DNA of 64,000 nucleotides from Alphaproteobacteria bacterium (GTDB lineage: Bacteria > Pseudomonadota > Alphaproteobacteria > Rhizobiales > Xanthobacteraceae), in assembly GCA_005884765.1 (NCBI GenBank), contig VAZV01000132.1:1-64000 (forward strand), written 5' to 3'. A program made the translations under genes and the position numbers. How positions within the stretch are numbered: the first letter of the stretch is position 1; the number at the start of each line of letters is the position of its first letter. The notes under the pieces are model-generated. The model was given only the letters and a program-made list of their open reading frames with translations, was not told the DNA's origin and ran no database searches. Below, piece by piece: positions 54,784-63,402 of the stretch.

Positions 54784-56144
54784 AGCCGATGCCAGGCGCG
54801 ATTGCCAGTCAATTCGGTCGGCTGACGCGCTCCGCCAACAATGTGTCGCCGCTTCTTCCGTTGGCCGGCGTCGGTGCCATCCTGGTCGGTCTGACCCTTG
54901 TGACGCCCTTTGCCTTCGAGGCTTTCGGTGACAACGCCTTCATCGCTCTCGCTATCGCCGCAGGTCTGCTGACGGTCGCAGCGACACGCCTGGCCGAGCG
55001 CGCACCGCCCGCTCACGCGCTGTGGCTCATCTTTGGACTTGGGATCGCGCTGAGGCTCTATGTGCTGCTGTTCGATCCGCTTCTGTCCAGTGACATCTAT
55101 CGCTATGTCTGGGACGGCAGGGTTCAGGCCGCCGGCATCAACCCCTACCGCTATTTCCCCGCCCATGAGGCACTGGCGTTTCTCCGCGATGGGACGATCT
55201 TTCCCCACATCAACCGCGCCGATTTTGCCGTCACGATCTATCCTCCGGTGGCGCAGTTTTTCTTCCTCATGGTCACGCGGATCGGTGAAAGCGTGGCTGT
55301 CATGCGTATGGCACTGCTGGGGTGCGAGGCCGTCACCGTCACGCTGATCGTACTCCTGCTGCGGCGGATGGACTGCTCGCCAACGCGTGTGATTGCCTAT
55401 CTCTGGCATCCGCTTCCGTTGTGGGAGATTGCCAACAGCGGCCATGTCGATGCGCTGATGGTCGCGCTGATGCTGTTGGGCCTGTGGATTGCCCTGACCG
55501 GCCATGCTCTCCGCGGAGCGATCGTGATCGCGTTGTCGGCGCTGGTCAAGCCGATTGCTGCGCCGGTGCTGGCCGGGATCTGGCGCCCATGGGACCTCAA
55601 GATGCCGCTCGTCGTCATTGCCGCCGCAGCGCTTTGTTATCTTCCCTATTTGTCGGTCGGGTGGGGGGTTCTTGGATTCCTGACCAAAGGCTATCTGACG
55701 GAGGAGGGGATCAGTGGGGGCAACGATCTCTGGCTGTTGTCGCTCTGGCGGCTTGTGTTCGGAGAGCATCGAGGTGACGTTGTCGCCTACGTCGTGCTCG
55801 CCGCGCTGGTCCTCGTCTTCAAGGGACTCTCCGTGGCCCGTTGCTCGCATCACACCATCGCGTCCAGGCTTGCCGGCATCAACATGCTGTTACTCATCGC
55901 TCTCTTGATGTTCTCGCCTAATTATCCCTGGTATTTTCTGGTCATCACGCCGTTTGCCGCTCTGTGTGGCTCCATGCCGACGTGGGTCGCTTCGATTGGA
56001 GCTCTCTTGCTGTCTGAGCAACTCGACTGGGATTTTTACATTCCAAGAATGGTGACCAAATCAATTTTGTTCGGAGGTCTCTTGCTGGCTTGGGCCTTTA
56101 CGGCCTGGAGGACCCACACCGCAGACACGGGGGCATCGCAATGA
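54780..56144 (+). CDS. multi-span membrane glycosyltransferase (GT87/DUF2029-like)
   Basis: About 454 residues, starting GTG 54780 (GTGA overlap) or ATG 54789. About 11 hydrophobic segments. The first luminal loop has FDPLLSSDIYRYVWDGRVQA and AGINPYRYFP, the acidic motif of GT-C mannosyl- and hexosyltransferases, and later SALVKPIAAPVLAGIWRPWD. Such proteins use polyprenyl-phosphate sugars on the outer face of the inner membrane. It sits between a soluble transferase and a radical SAM gene, so it probably adds a sugar to a lipid-linked product. Confidence 0.83.
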   Translation: MKPMPGAIASQFGRLTRSANNVSPLLPLAGVGAILVGLTLVTPFAFEAFGDNAFIALAIAAGLLTVAATRLAERAPPAHALWLIFGLGIALRLYVLLFDPLLSSDIYRYVWDGRVQAAGINPYRYFPAHEALAFLRDGTIFPHINRADFAVTIYPPVAQFFFLMVTRIGESVAVMRMALLGCEAVTVTLIVLLLRRMDCSPTRVIAYLWHPLPLWEIANSGHVDALMVALMLLGLWIALTGHALRGAIVIALSALVKPIAAPVLAGIWRPWDLKMPLVVIAAAALCYLPYLSVGWGVLGFLTKGYLTEEGISGGNDLWLLSLWRLVFGEHRGDVVAYVVLAALVLVFKGLSVARCSHHTIASRLAGINMLLLIALLMFSPNYPWYFLVITPFAALCGSMPTWVASIGALLLSEQLDWDFYIPRMVTKSILFGGLLLAWAFTAWRTHTADTGASQ

Positions 56145-57220
56145 GTCCTTCCGGCGAAGTGCCAGGCACTCCTGCGCCCATCGATCCGCGCCGCTATCAC
56201 GAGTCGGTCACGGACGAGCGCACCGAGGTCGCCCGGCGTCCGCCAGTCTGCCTTTATTTAGAAGTGACCAACCGCTGCAATCTCTTGTGCACCACCTGTC
56301 CTCGCACCTATGAGGAGCTCGAGCCGCCGGCCGACGTGAGCTGGGACCTGTTCACGTCGATTGTCGACCAGCTTCCCGATCTCGTGCGCGCGGTTCTGCA
56401 CGGCGTCGGCGAGCCGATGCTGGTCGCGAACCTGCCCCGGATGGTCCGTTACCTGAAGGAACGTGGCGTCTATGTCCTGTTCAACACCAACGGTACGGTG
56501 CTCAGCGAGCGCAACGGTCGAGCACTGATCGACGCCGGGCTGGATGAACTGCGTGTGTCGCTCGACGCGTCAAACCGCGAGAGTTTCAAGGCGATCCGCG
56601 GCAAGGACTATTTCGGCCGCATCATCCGCAACGTCCGCGCGTTTCGCGAGCTGCAGGAGCGGGAAGGGTACACCAGGCCGCAGGTGTCTATTTGGCTCAC
56701 CGGCTTGAAAGAGACCGTCGAGCAACTTCCAGCGTTCGTGAAGGTTGCCGCCGAGATCGGTGTCAGGGAGGTCTATCTGCAACGGCTCGTGTTTTTTGCC
56801 GAATCCGCCATTGGCAAGGCACGGCCGGATCAGGCGCTGTTCGAGCGCCTGAGCGAGGGGGAAGCGGCCTATCTGAAAGAGGCCGAGGATCTGGCGCGGT
56901 CTCTTGGCGTGACCTTCAGTGCGTCGGGTGCTGCGACCGAGCCCGGGTTAAGTCTGAAGGCTAGTGGTGACGGCTCGCCATGGGCGCTCTGCCGGCGGCC
57001 GTGGTCGTTGATGTATTTCACGGCTAATGGCCGCGCCTTGCCGTGCTGCATCGCGCCGTTTTCGGAGCACGGCTACGACAACTATACCCTTGGCCATGCG
57101 GGAGCGCAGTCGTTGCGGGACATCTGGAACGGACCCGCGTATCAGGACTTTCGTGCGGCGCTCCTTTCAAACAAGCCGCCTAAGAGCTGCGCCAATTGCG
57201 GCCTGCGCTGGAGCCTGTGA
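56141..57220 (+). CDS. radical SAM/SPASM-domain protein
   Basis: A 359-residue enzyme whose ATG overlaps the preceding TGA. C46, C50 and C53 in NRCNLLCTTCPR bind the radical SAM cluster. VLHGVGEPMLV and VLFNTNGTVLSERNGR follow. The C-terminal cysteines C284, C302-C303, C350 and C353 (RALPCCIAPF and SCANCGL) form a SPASM-type auxiliary cluster site. It carries out radical modification of a substrate, possibly a peptide or lipid head group. The following glycosyltransferase overlaps its stop. Confidence 0.87.
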   Translation: MSPSGEVPGTPAPIDPRRYHESVTDERTEVARRPPVCLYLEVTNRCNLLCTTCPRTYEELEPPADVSWDLFTSIVDQLPDLVRAVLHGVGEPMLVANLPRMVRYLKERGVYVLFNTNGTVLSERNGRALIDAGLDELRVSLDASNRESFKAIRGKDYFGRIIRNVRAFRELQEREGYTRPQVSIWLTGLKETVEQLPAFVKVAAEIGVREVYLQRLVFFAESAIGKARPDQALFERLSEGEAAYLKEAEDLARSLGVTFSASGAATEPGLSLKASGDGSPWALCRRPWSLMYFTANGRALPCCIAPFSEHGYDNYTLGHAGAQSLRDIWNGPAYQDFRAALLSNKPPKSCANCGLRWSL

Positions 57221-57987
57221 CCAAGGTGGTGACCGACGAAATCGGCGGGAAGCGGCCTGCCTCGCTCGGTGCGCCGATCGTTTCGGCGATCATTCCGTGC
57301 CTCGACGAGGAAACGGCAATTGGCCAGGTGGTGACCGCGCTGCTTGCGCGGAATGTGAGTGAAGTCGTCGTTGTCGACGGGGCCTCGCGGGACCGAACGG
57401 CGCAGCGCGCCGAGGCCGCGGGAGCCCGTGTGATTGTCGAGCCGCGACGCGGCTACGGCCGCGCCATCCAGGCAGGCATCGCCGCTGTGCGCGACGACGC
57501 CGACATCCTGGTGTTCCTCGACGGTGACGGCAGCGATCCTGCGGAACTCGTCTCGGACCTGGTCTCGCCGATCGTCGCAGGGCAGGCGGTCTTCGTTCTC
57601 GGCTCGCGCGTTCGCGGTTCACGCGAGCCCGGCAGTCTGGCGCCACAGCAGGTTGTCGCGGCCTCTATCGGCGGGCTGTTGCTGCGCCTCGTCTACGGCG
57701 CACGCTTTACCGACCTCTCGCCGTTTCGCGCGATCCGGCGGGCTGAACTCAAACGTCTCGGCATGAAGGAGCAGACATACGGCTGGAACCTCGAAATGCT
57801 GATGCGGGTCGCGGCCGCCCGCTTACCGGCCCTGGAGATTGCCGTCGGGCAGCGGCGCCGGATTGGCGGCGTATCGAAGGTGTCCGGCAATCTCATCGCC
57901 GGCGTTAAGGCAGCCTGGTCTATTTCGGCGACGTTTGTCCGCCTTGCGCTCGAGCTGCGACATCAGAAAATCCCCCGCAGAGAATAA
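57217..57987 (+). CDS. GT2-family glycosyltransferase (DPM1-like)
   Basis: A 256-residue enzyme starting GTG 57217, overlapping the previous stop. Motifs: SAIIPCLDEETAIGQVV, VVVDGASRDRTAQ, GYGRAIQAGIAAVRD and LVFLDGDGSDPAELV with the DxD metal site. C-terminal part LSPFRAIRRAELKRL and YGWNLEMLMRVAA is as in polyprenyl-phosphate mannosyl-type transferases. It probably makes the lipid-linked sugar used by the membrane transferase two genes upstream. Last gene of the coupled run. Confidence 0.88.
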   Translation: MTKVVTDEIGGKRPASLGAPIVSAIIPCLDEETAIGQVVTALLARNVSEVVVVDGASRDRTAQRAEAAGARVIVEPRRGYGRAIQAGIAAVRDDADILVFLDGDGSDPAELVSDLVSPIVAGQAVFVLGSRVRGSREPGSLAPQQVVAASIGGLLLRLVYGARFTDLSPFRAIRRAELKRLGMKEQTYGWNLEMLMRVAAARLPALEIAVGQRRRIGGVSKVSGNLIAGVKAAWSISATFVRLALELRHQKIPRRE

Positions 57988-58027
57988 GTTGCTAGGACCA
58001 CCTCGCCCCGCTCATGTCCGCCGAAGC

Positions 58028-58153
58028 CCGCCTTCGGGCGAAGGCGGATGCGGGGAGAGGTCGATCGCGAAGCGATCGGGTGAGGGGGACTCTCCAAGAA
58101 CTCGACGCGTGGAGGCGGCCCCTCACCCCAACCCTCTCCCCGCAAGAGCGGGG
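58028..58153. repeat. intergenic palindromic repeat of Bradyrhizobium type
   Basis: Three perfect hairpins lie in a row: 58028-58035 with 58040-58047, 58062-58068 with 58072-58078, and 58138-58143 with 58148-58153. The right-hand part (CTCACCCCAACCCTCTCCCC) is a sequence I recall as interspersed in Bradyrhizobium and related genomes. Confidence 0.7.
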
Positions 58154-58269
58154 CGAGGGGGCGCACCTCCGCCGCTCCAGCTTAACGTAGTCTCACCGCA
58201 GTGATACCGCGCCCGCAGTCGGTTCAACCAAAAGCATCATGCTCCGGGCTACCGGCCTCCATCGGACGA

Positions 58270-59013
58270 TCAGCGAGTGCCGGGACCATCCGCACACGCA
58301 ACAATATCTCCGGGAGATTTTCGAGCCGCTTCCTCCGGCGGCGAGAACACCGCCAGGTATCCGCCGTCGCCAGCGAGCTGATATGTGGCGATCTCGCGAT
58401 AGCCAACGGCGGTCAGTTCGCATCGCAAGAGTTTAATTGGCGTGCCGTGCTCCGATGTTGGACGCTCGAGGTCGACAATGCCGACCCGCGCGCCCCGCTT
58501 CAAGGCGGGTGCGAGATTGTAAAGGAAGGCGTAGGGTTGGGCGATCTCGTGATACATGTGCACGAGGAGTGCGGCATCCAGGGAGGCAGCGGGCAGGCGC
58601 GGGTCGGATGGTTCGCCCAGCGCGAATCTGACGTTTGTCAGTTTCAAACGCTCGATTCGCGTGGCGAGTTCGATGAGGTAATCCCGCGTGACGTCCTCGG
58701 CGATGACGGAGCCGCTTGGGCCGACGAGAGGCGACAGCCGGACGGTGTGGTAGCCACTGCCCGCACCAACGTCACCGACCGTCATGCCTGGCTTCAGTTC
58801 GAGACGACGGGCGATCTCAGCGGCCTCATTCAGGCGATCGCGGTGCTCCTCGCTGGAGCGGCGGGGACTGACGATTGGCGCAACCGGTCGCTGCGGGGAG
58901 GGGAACGCGGTTGCCGGGACTCCTGGCGGCGCAAGATAACCAATGTCGGCGGCGAATGCGCCAGTTGCGCCCAGCGCCACAAGAAGCGTCACAATGCGCG
59001 CCAGTGCCATCAT
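58270..59013 (-). CDS. class I SAM-dependent methyltransferase-like protein with signal peptide
   Basis: About 247 residues from ATG 59013. The first 22 residues look like a cleavable signal (ARIVTLLVALGATGAFAADI), which is odd for a SAM enzyme. The methyltransferase core is VGDVGAGSGYHTVRLSPLVG (SAM-binding loop), VIAEDVTRDYLIELA and LDAALLVHMYHEIAQPYAFL, and later VDLERPTSEHG. It may act in the periplasm or remain anchored. The nearest coding neighbour is doxX on the same strand. Confidence 0.75.
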   Translation of the reverse strand: MMALARIVTLLVALGATGAFAADIGYLAPPGVPATAFPSPQRPVAPIVSPRRSSEEHRDRLNEAAEIARRLELKPGMTVGDVGAGSGYHTVRLSPLVGPSGSVIAEDVTRDYLIELATRIERLKLTNVRFALGEPSDPRLPAASLDAALLVHMYHEIAQPYAFLYNLAPALKRGARVGIVDLERPTSEHGTPIKLLRCELTAVGYREIATYQLAGDGGYLAVFSPPEEAARKSPGDIVACADGPGTR

Positions 59014-59047
59014 GTGCTCGTCTCTCACCCAAAGCGACGGCGACTAA

Positions 59048-59145
59048 AGCATGATCCGGAAAAGTGGACACCAGTTTTCTGAAAAGATCATGCTCAATCA
59101 AAAACCTAAAGCGCGATGACGATCTAACTTAGTCTCATCGCGCTT
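59048..59145. repeat. rhizobial intergenic palindrome pair
   Basis: Two perfect inverted repeats: 59048-59056 with 59086-59094 (9 bp) and 59109-59119 with 59135-59145 (11 bp). The text (GCATGATCCGGAAAAGTGGA) is a well-known kind of rhizobial repeat (recall). The second stem touches the doxX stop and may terminate it. Confidence 0.7.
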
Positions 59146-59801
59146 CAGCCCGCGATGTTGAAGAACCAGCCAATAAAATCCTTCCCGTCGCGTACGGCCG
59201 GGACTTTGCGGCGCAGCCAGCCATCAAGACCGAGGCTGCGGCCGGCGGCATCCAACACGAACAGGAACATCACAATGGCCAGGCACATGTAAGTCCACGG
59301 CCACTCGGAGGGATTATCATAAAGGCCGAGCCAGAGTTGCAGAGTATAGGCGATGGCCAACACGCCCACGAAACGCACGGCAAGCCCGAGGAGCATCGAC
59401 CCAGCGAAGGTCAGCTCGGCAAGAAAAACAATGGGCCCAAACACGCTCATGTGAGGCAACACGAAATCCTTCATGAAGGCGCGGTGAAACTCAAATGCCG
59501 CATTGGTCGATTCTTGTTCGGTCCAGTATTGCAGACCGTCGGACACTGGCAGCGGCAATTTCCACAACATGCCCTGGAACCACAAGCAGCCGATCAGGAC
59601 CCGCACCAGCCAGATACCGAGATGCCGGCCAGTCCGTTGCGCAGGATCCTCACGCCAATTCTGGATGGCAACTGCAATGCTGATGAGCAATAGCGCCCAG
59701 AACAGCGCCAGGATCAGATAGCGCCAGTTTCCCTGATGCAGATAATCATTCGTCGTCGCGGTCAGGAAGTGCCAGACATCGGTGAAGGGATTTGCGGGCA
59801 T
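59145..59801 (-). CDS. DoxX-family membrane protein
   Basis: A 218-residue protein from ATG 59801 with four or five membrane segments. ALFWALLLISIAVAIQNW, WLVRVLIGCLWFQGMLWKLP, GPIVFLAELTFAGSMLLGLA and YMCLAIVMFLFVLDAAGRSL are as in DoxX/TQO small subunit proteins. It follows a secreted hypothetical protein in a two-gene unit. A second, decayed copy of its 5' end is at 60964-61075. Role in redox or membrane stress is only suggested by the family. Confidence 0.82.
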   Translation of the reverse strand: MPANPFTDVWHFLTATTNDYLHQGNWRYLILALFWALLLISIAVAIQNWREDPAQRTGRHLGIWLVRVLIGCLWFQGMLWKLPLPVSDGLQYWTEQESTNAAFEFHRAFMKDFVLPHMSVFGPIVFLAELTFAGSMLLGLAVRFVGVLAIAYTLQLWLGLYDNPSEWPWTYMCLAIVMFLFVLDAAGRSLGLDGWLRRKVPAVRDGKDFIGWFFNIAG

Positions 59802-59915
59802 GTGCACGTGCTCCAGGAACAGCTACCTATGTTAGGCTTCCGCCGATTGAATTGAATCGTTACCTTGGGCGTCCCGGTTGTGGCAATCGAGCAGTACGTC
59901 TTGCAGGCTTCATCA

Positions 59916-60698
59916 TCAGCCGTTCGAATGAACCCTTCCGACGGTTTGCGCGTTGACCCATTTATCTGATCCCGCCAGCTTAACCGACATATCCGAAAAG
60001 AAAATCCGAATCGGCTTTCCGTCCGCCGTCCCGCGGTGATCCGTTGCGATAAGCAGCGGTCCAGCCTTCATGTAATCCGCAAAGGTCGCGATCACGGTGC
60101 GGGATTTGGGGGCGCCGTGGTGGTGGTAGACTATCTCCTCTATTCGCTTGTCGGTGCCAACGTAGAGCTCCCAGGTGTCGCCGGGTTGATAGCCGCCCTC
60201 GGAGGGGTATTTCACCACAACACGCCGCGCAGAGCCCTCACCCAGGGGGAGCTTCTGCGTGCCCTCATCCGTCACGGTCGTGCCGTCCCACACGATATGG
60301 AACGGGAGCAGCAACCAGTACTGATCATTGGCGAATGCCGGATCGATCTCCTTCGTTACCGTATCGCTTTGGCGAGAGAGTTGCGAGCGTTGATAGCTGA
60401 CCTTTACCGGCTTGCCTTCCTTGTCTTTTCCTTCGTAAGAGACCGTGTCGGTCTTCGGGCTCCATTCCCACGTGCGAGAGATCTTGCGACCAGAAGCGTC
60501 CGCATGATTCCAGGTGTAGCGGATTGCCTCAACTTGCCCGAACGAATCGAGGCCGTAGGTCTTGGCGATCTGTTCGGCAGTCGGGGCGGTCTGCGCCCTG
60601 GAAGCTGCGGGGAAGATCAGCAGCATGCTAAGAGCCAGAAGGAAGATCAGATTGAGGCGGCTCAACTCGCCGTGAGCCTGAGGGCGAATACTGCTCAC
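59916..60698 (-). CDS. secreted hypothetical protein (copy 1 of duplicated pair)
   Basis: A 260-residue protein. GTG 60698, with AAGGAG upstream, aligns with the start of its paralogue; ATG 60737 with GGAG is an alternative. A signal peptide ends PAASRAQTAP. The mature part includes IAKTYGLDSFGQVEAIRYTW, DPAFANDQYWLLLPFHIVWD, GTQKLPLGEGSARRVVVKYP and GGYQPGDTWELYVGTDKRI. No known domain. The fold is probably all beta. Closely related to 61239-61961. Confidence 0.8.
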   Translation of the reverse strand: MSSIRPQAHGELSRLNLIFLLALSMLLIFPAASRAQTAPTAEQIAKTYGLDSFGQVEAIRYTWNHADASGRKISRTWEWSPKTDTVSYEGKDKEGKPVKVSYQRSQLSRQSDTVTKEIDPAFANDQYWLLLPFHIVWDGTTVTDEGTQKLPLGEGSARRVVVKYPSEGGYQPGDTWELYVGTDKRIEEIVYHHHGAPKSRTVIATFADYMKAGPLLIATDHRGTADGKPIRIFFSDMSVKLAGSDKWVNAQTVGRVHSNG

Positions 60699-60963
60699 GT
60701 CGGGCTCCTTCGGTTTGGATGCAATTGCGAATTTCATATTGGTCTCCTAACCCGATAGTGTAGGGGACCATATCGGAAGGCGGCTTCAGCTCTGCCAATA
60801 AATTCTGTTTTAGAAGGCACCTCGGTGCGGACGTTAGTCGCCGCTGGCCCATGGAGCGTATTTTGCTCGCAAGCCTCCTCGCAGGTGTTGCGGGCGGCGT
60901 CTCACTTCATGGGCTTGTGTAGACAAGTGACCACAAACTCGCGGCCGACCGTATGACGAGTAG

Positions 60964-61075
60964 CAGCGCCCAGAACAGCGCCAGGATCAGATAGCGCCAG
61001 TTTCCCTGATGCAGATAATCATTCGTCGTCGCGGTCAGGAAGTGCCAGACATCGGTGAAGGGATTTTGCGGGCAT
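60964..61075 (-). pseudogene. truncated second copy of doxX 5' end
   Basis: This stretch matches the start of doxX (about 59690-59801) almost base for base but has an extra T in the TTTT run near 61065, which breaks the frame, and nothing of the rest of doxX follows. It lies just downstream of the second secreted protein, so the whole unit was once duplicated. Confidence 0.85.
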
Positions 61076-61238
61076 CGGCGCGTGCTCCGGGAATCGAATG
61101 GTTATTCATCGAACGGTTATTCTACGTATCGGTTGGTGAGATCGTTACGCTGCGTGACAACGGCGCACCACCGTGCGGCGGACCGAGCAGCGCGCCGTAG
61201 CATTACATCTCAGTCGTTCGGACGCGCCCCTCCGACAG

Positions 61239-61961
61239 TCATTGCGCGTTGATCCACTTGTCCGATCCCATAAGCTTGACCGACACATCCGAAATGGAAA
61301 TCGAAAACGGCTGTCCGTCGACCGTCCCCTGATGATCCATTGAGATCAGAAGCGGGCCGGCCTTCTTGTAATCCTTATAGGTCGCCATCACGAGCTTGGG
61401 TGGGTTGTTCGCGCCCCGATGGTAGACGATCTCCTGGATTCGCTTGTCGTCGCCAATATAGAGGTCCCACGCATCGCCGGGCTGGTAGCCACCCTCGGAG
61501 GGATATCTCGCCACGACCAGCTTGGCGGAACCCTCGCCGAGGGGGAGTTTCTGCGTGCCCTCATCGGTCACAGTCGCACCATCCCATACGATATGGAACG
61601 GGAGCAGCAGCCAATACTGATCGTTGGCGAAGGCCGGATCGACGTCCTTCTTGATCGCATCGCTTTGGCTATCGAGCTGTGAGCGCTGATAGCTGGCCTT
61701 GACCGGGTTGCCGTTCTTGTCCTTCCCCTCGTAGGCGATCACGTCGGTCTTCGGGCTCCATTCCCAAGTGTGAGAAAGCTTGAGATTGGGCGCGTCCAAA
61801 CTCCAAGTGTACCGGATGGTCTCGATTTGCCCAAACGAATCAACGCCGTAGGTCTTGGCTATCTGTTCGGCAATCGGTGGGCTCTGCTGCGCCCTGGAAG
61901 TCTCAGGGAGCATCAACAACGTGCCGAAGGCTAAAAGGCGGATCACATGAATGCTGCTCAT
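61239..61961 (-). CDS. secreted hypothetical protein (copy 2 of duplicated pair)
   Basis: A 240-residue protein from ATG 61961 with AGGGAG upstream. A signal peptide ends ETSRAQQSPP. Long stretches are identical to copy 1 (DPAFANDQYWLLLPFHIVWD, TVTDEGTQKLPLGEGSA), and others differ conservatively, so both copies are under selection. Function unknown. Confidence 0.82.
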   Translation of the reverse strand: MSSIHVIRLLAFGTLLMLPETSRAQQSPPIAEQIAKTYGVDSFGQIETIRYTWSLDAPNLKLSHTWEWSPKTDVIAYEGKDKNGNPVKASYQRSQLDSQSDAIKKDVDPAFANDQYWLLLPFHIVWDGATVTDEGTQKLPLGEGSAKLVVARYPSEGGYQPGDAWDLYIGDDKRIQEIVYHRGANNPPKLVMATYKDYKKAGPLLISMDHQGTVDGQPFSISISDVSVKLMGSDKWINAQ

Positions 61962-62716
61962 GTCGAACTCCCTAAGGTTTGGGTGCAATGGCATTGATCA
62001 AGCTGGGGCTCGGTTGCCCCATGACATTCGCGCAGAAGACTGCGCCGAATCTACGATTGAGCGAATCTTCGATTGAAAAGGACAGGCCTGGGACGAAACA
62101 TGATCGCAGCGGCGAGCCGACTCCGATCGGATCAGCGTCGCGAACAGCAAAACGCCAGCGAAATCGCGTGCGCGCAAAGGGCGATTTCGTGAGGCGATTC
62201 AACGTGATTTGGGTCGTCCAGTCCCCAGGCGAAAAATATTTCGCTTAACCCGTCGGGCAAATCACTCCTAGAACTTTCGCCGTCTCGCCCAGTCGAGGGG
62301 CGTTGGCCATCGTCACGAACGTTGGGCGGGATGCGATGGACGCTTTGGCTTCGCGAGACGAGCGATGCCTAAGGCGGACGGCAAAGCCGTGTGGTCCTGA
62401 CGCCCCGACGCTGGCGTCAAGTTGGCGGAGCGATCCGCAAGCGATGGTGGCAATAAAGCCCGGTCACCAGGGAGAGCGCGTTATAAGCCGTAAACCATTG
62501 CGCAGGGAAGGTCGGATTGTTTCGGCGAACCTGTGGCGACTACGCTCGTGTGCTTTTTTTCTGCACGCGAGGCTATGGGTGCGGCGAGCACCCGGCTTTC
62601 CCTGCGCCCTTGTTTTTTCGAGGGTGATCGTAAGCAACGACTCGGGCGCATCGCGCCGCGGGAATGCGGAGCTGCGTTTGCTGTTTGACAATTGAATAGG
62701 AATGAGGATGCGACTG
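61962..62716. other. long intergenic region with a structured, repeat-like element
   Basis: About 755 bases without a supported gene. From about 62290 to 62690 the text is a sequence type I associate with multicopy intergenic elements of Bradyrhizobium. Within it, 62398-62404 pairs with 62413-62419 (7 bp), 62577-62582 with 62588-62593 (6 bp), and 62500-62509 with 62598-62607 (10 bp). The long-range stem encloses the second hairpin. Could be a non-coding RNA or a mobile repeat. Confidence 0.55.
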
Positions 62717-63076
62717 TCAGTTTCGTTGCGCGCTCCAATAGCCTGAGCAGCGCGCGTTGCCTGAATGGCCGCTCCACGTTCCACGGCCGGAATTGCCCAC
62801 AAGTTTACCGGAGCCCGAGGCGTATTTGTCCTGAACGGTCACCGACGCGCGAACCGCGCCGGATCTCGCGACGTAGCCTCTGAACCTCACCAGATTCGGA
62901 TGCGTTACAATTCCGTTGGAGATGTTGACCGAGAAATTGTAGGTCGGATCGCACGCGCCCCTTTGCGTCACAAAGAGAAGTTCCCACGAACCATCGTATA
63001 CCGAGCGAGCTTGCGCCGCGGAAGCCAACACGAGGCAACATGCGGCCGTCAGATAAAACAAAAGCTTTGTCTTCAT
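62717..63076 (-). CDS. secreted hypothetical protein
   Basis: A 119-residue protein with a signal peptide ending SAAQARS. Mature sequence YDGSWELLFVTQRGACDPTY, SNGIVTHPNLVRFRGYV and SGRGTWSGHSGNARCSGYW suggests a small beta-barrel with one Cys pair. I recall near-identical proteins in many Bradyrhizobium genomes. Function unknown. The structured intergenic element lies directly after it. Confidence 0.75.
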   Translation of the reverse strand: MKTKLLFYLTAACCLVLASAAQARSVYDGSWELLFVTQRGACDPTYNFSVNISNGIVTHPNLVRFRGYVARSGAVRASVTVQDKYASGSGKLVGNSGRGTWSGHSGNARCSGYWSAQRN

Positions 63077-63402
63077 CGCAACTCCTCCGAAGCGTCGTCA
63101 TGAATCTCGGGCCAACCTGCGCATGTTCGCGCGCCCGGGCCGGGATCACAACCACCGGAGGCATGAAGCAATGTGCTGGTTCAAATTTGCTCGTGTCGCC
63201 TGCGTCGCTTTTCCCGCGGTCCGACTTCAATCTGGTCGCGGTCACATCTTTGGACAATAGCGTCTCGGCACCTCTCACGTCATGTTGACGCGAGCTGAAG
63301 GACGGAAAACATGAGACGACGCGACTTGCGCCTTAACCAGAGGGTTGGGGTATCGGATAGGGGCGTTGGTCGGTGCGAGCGCATCGGCCATGGGCTAGCT
63401 CT
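63077..63402. other. intergenic region without a supported gene
   Basis: About 325 bases between two leftward small genes. No hairpin, repeat or recognised reading frame was found. Confidence 0.5.

Noticed and set aside
57987..58165. Possible CRISPR-like array because of repeated hairpins
   Set aside because: The hairpins differ in sequence and spacing. They are palindromes of an interspersed repeat, not identical direct repeats with spacers.
61979..62248. 89-residue plus-strand frame upstream of the structured element
   Set aside because: No recognisable domain, poor start, composition of random GC-rich sequence.
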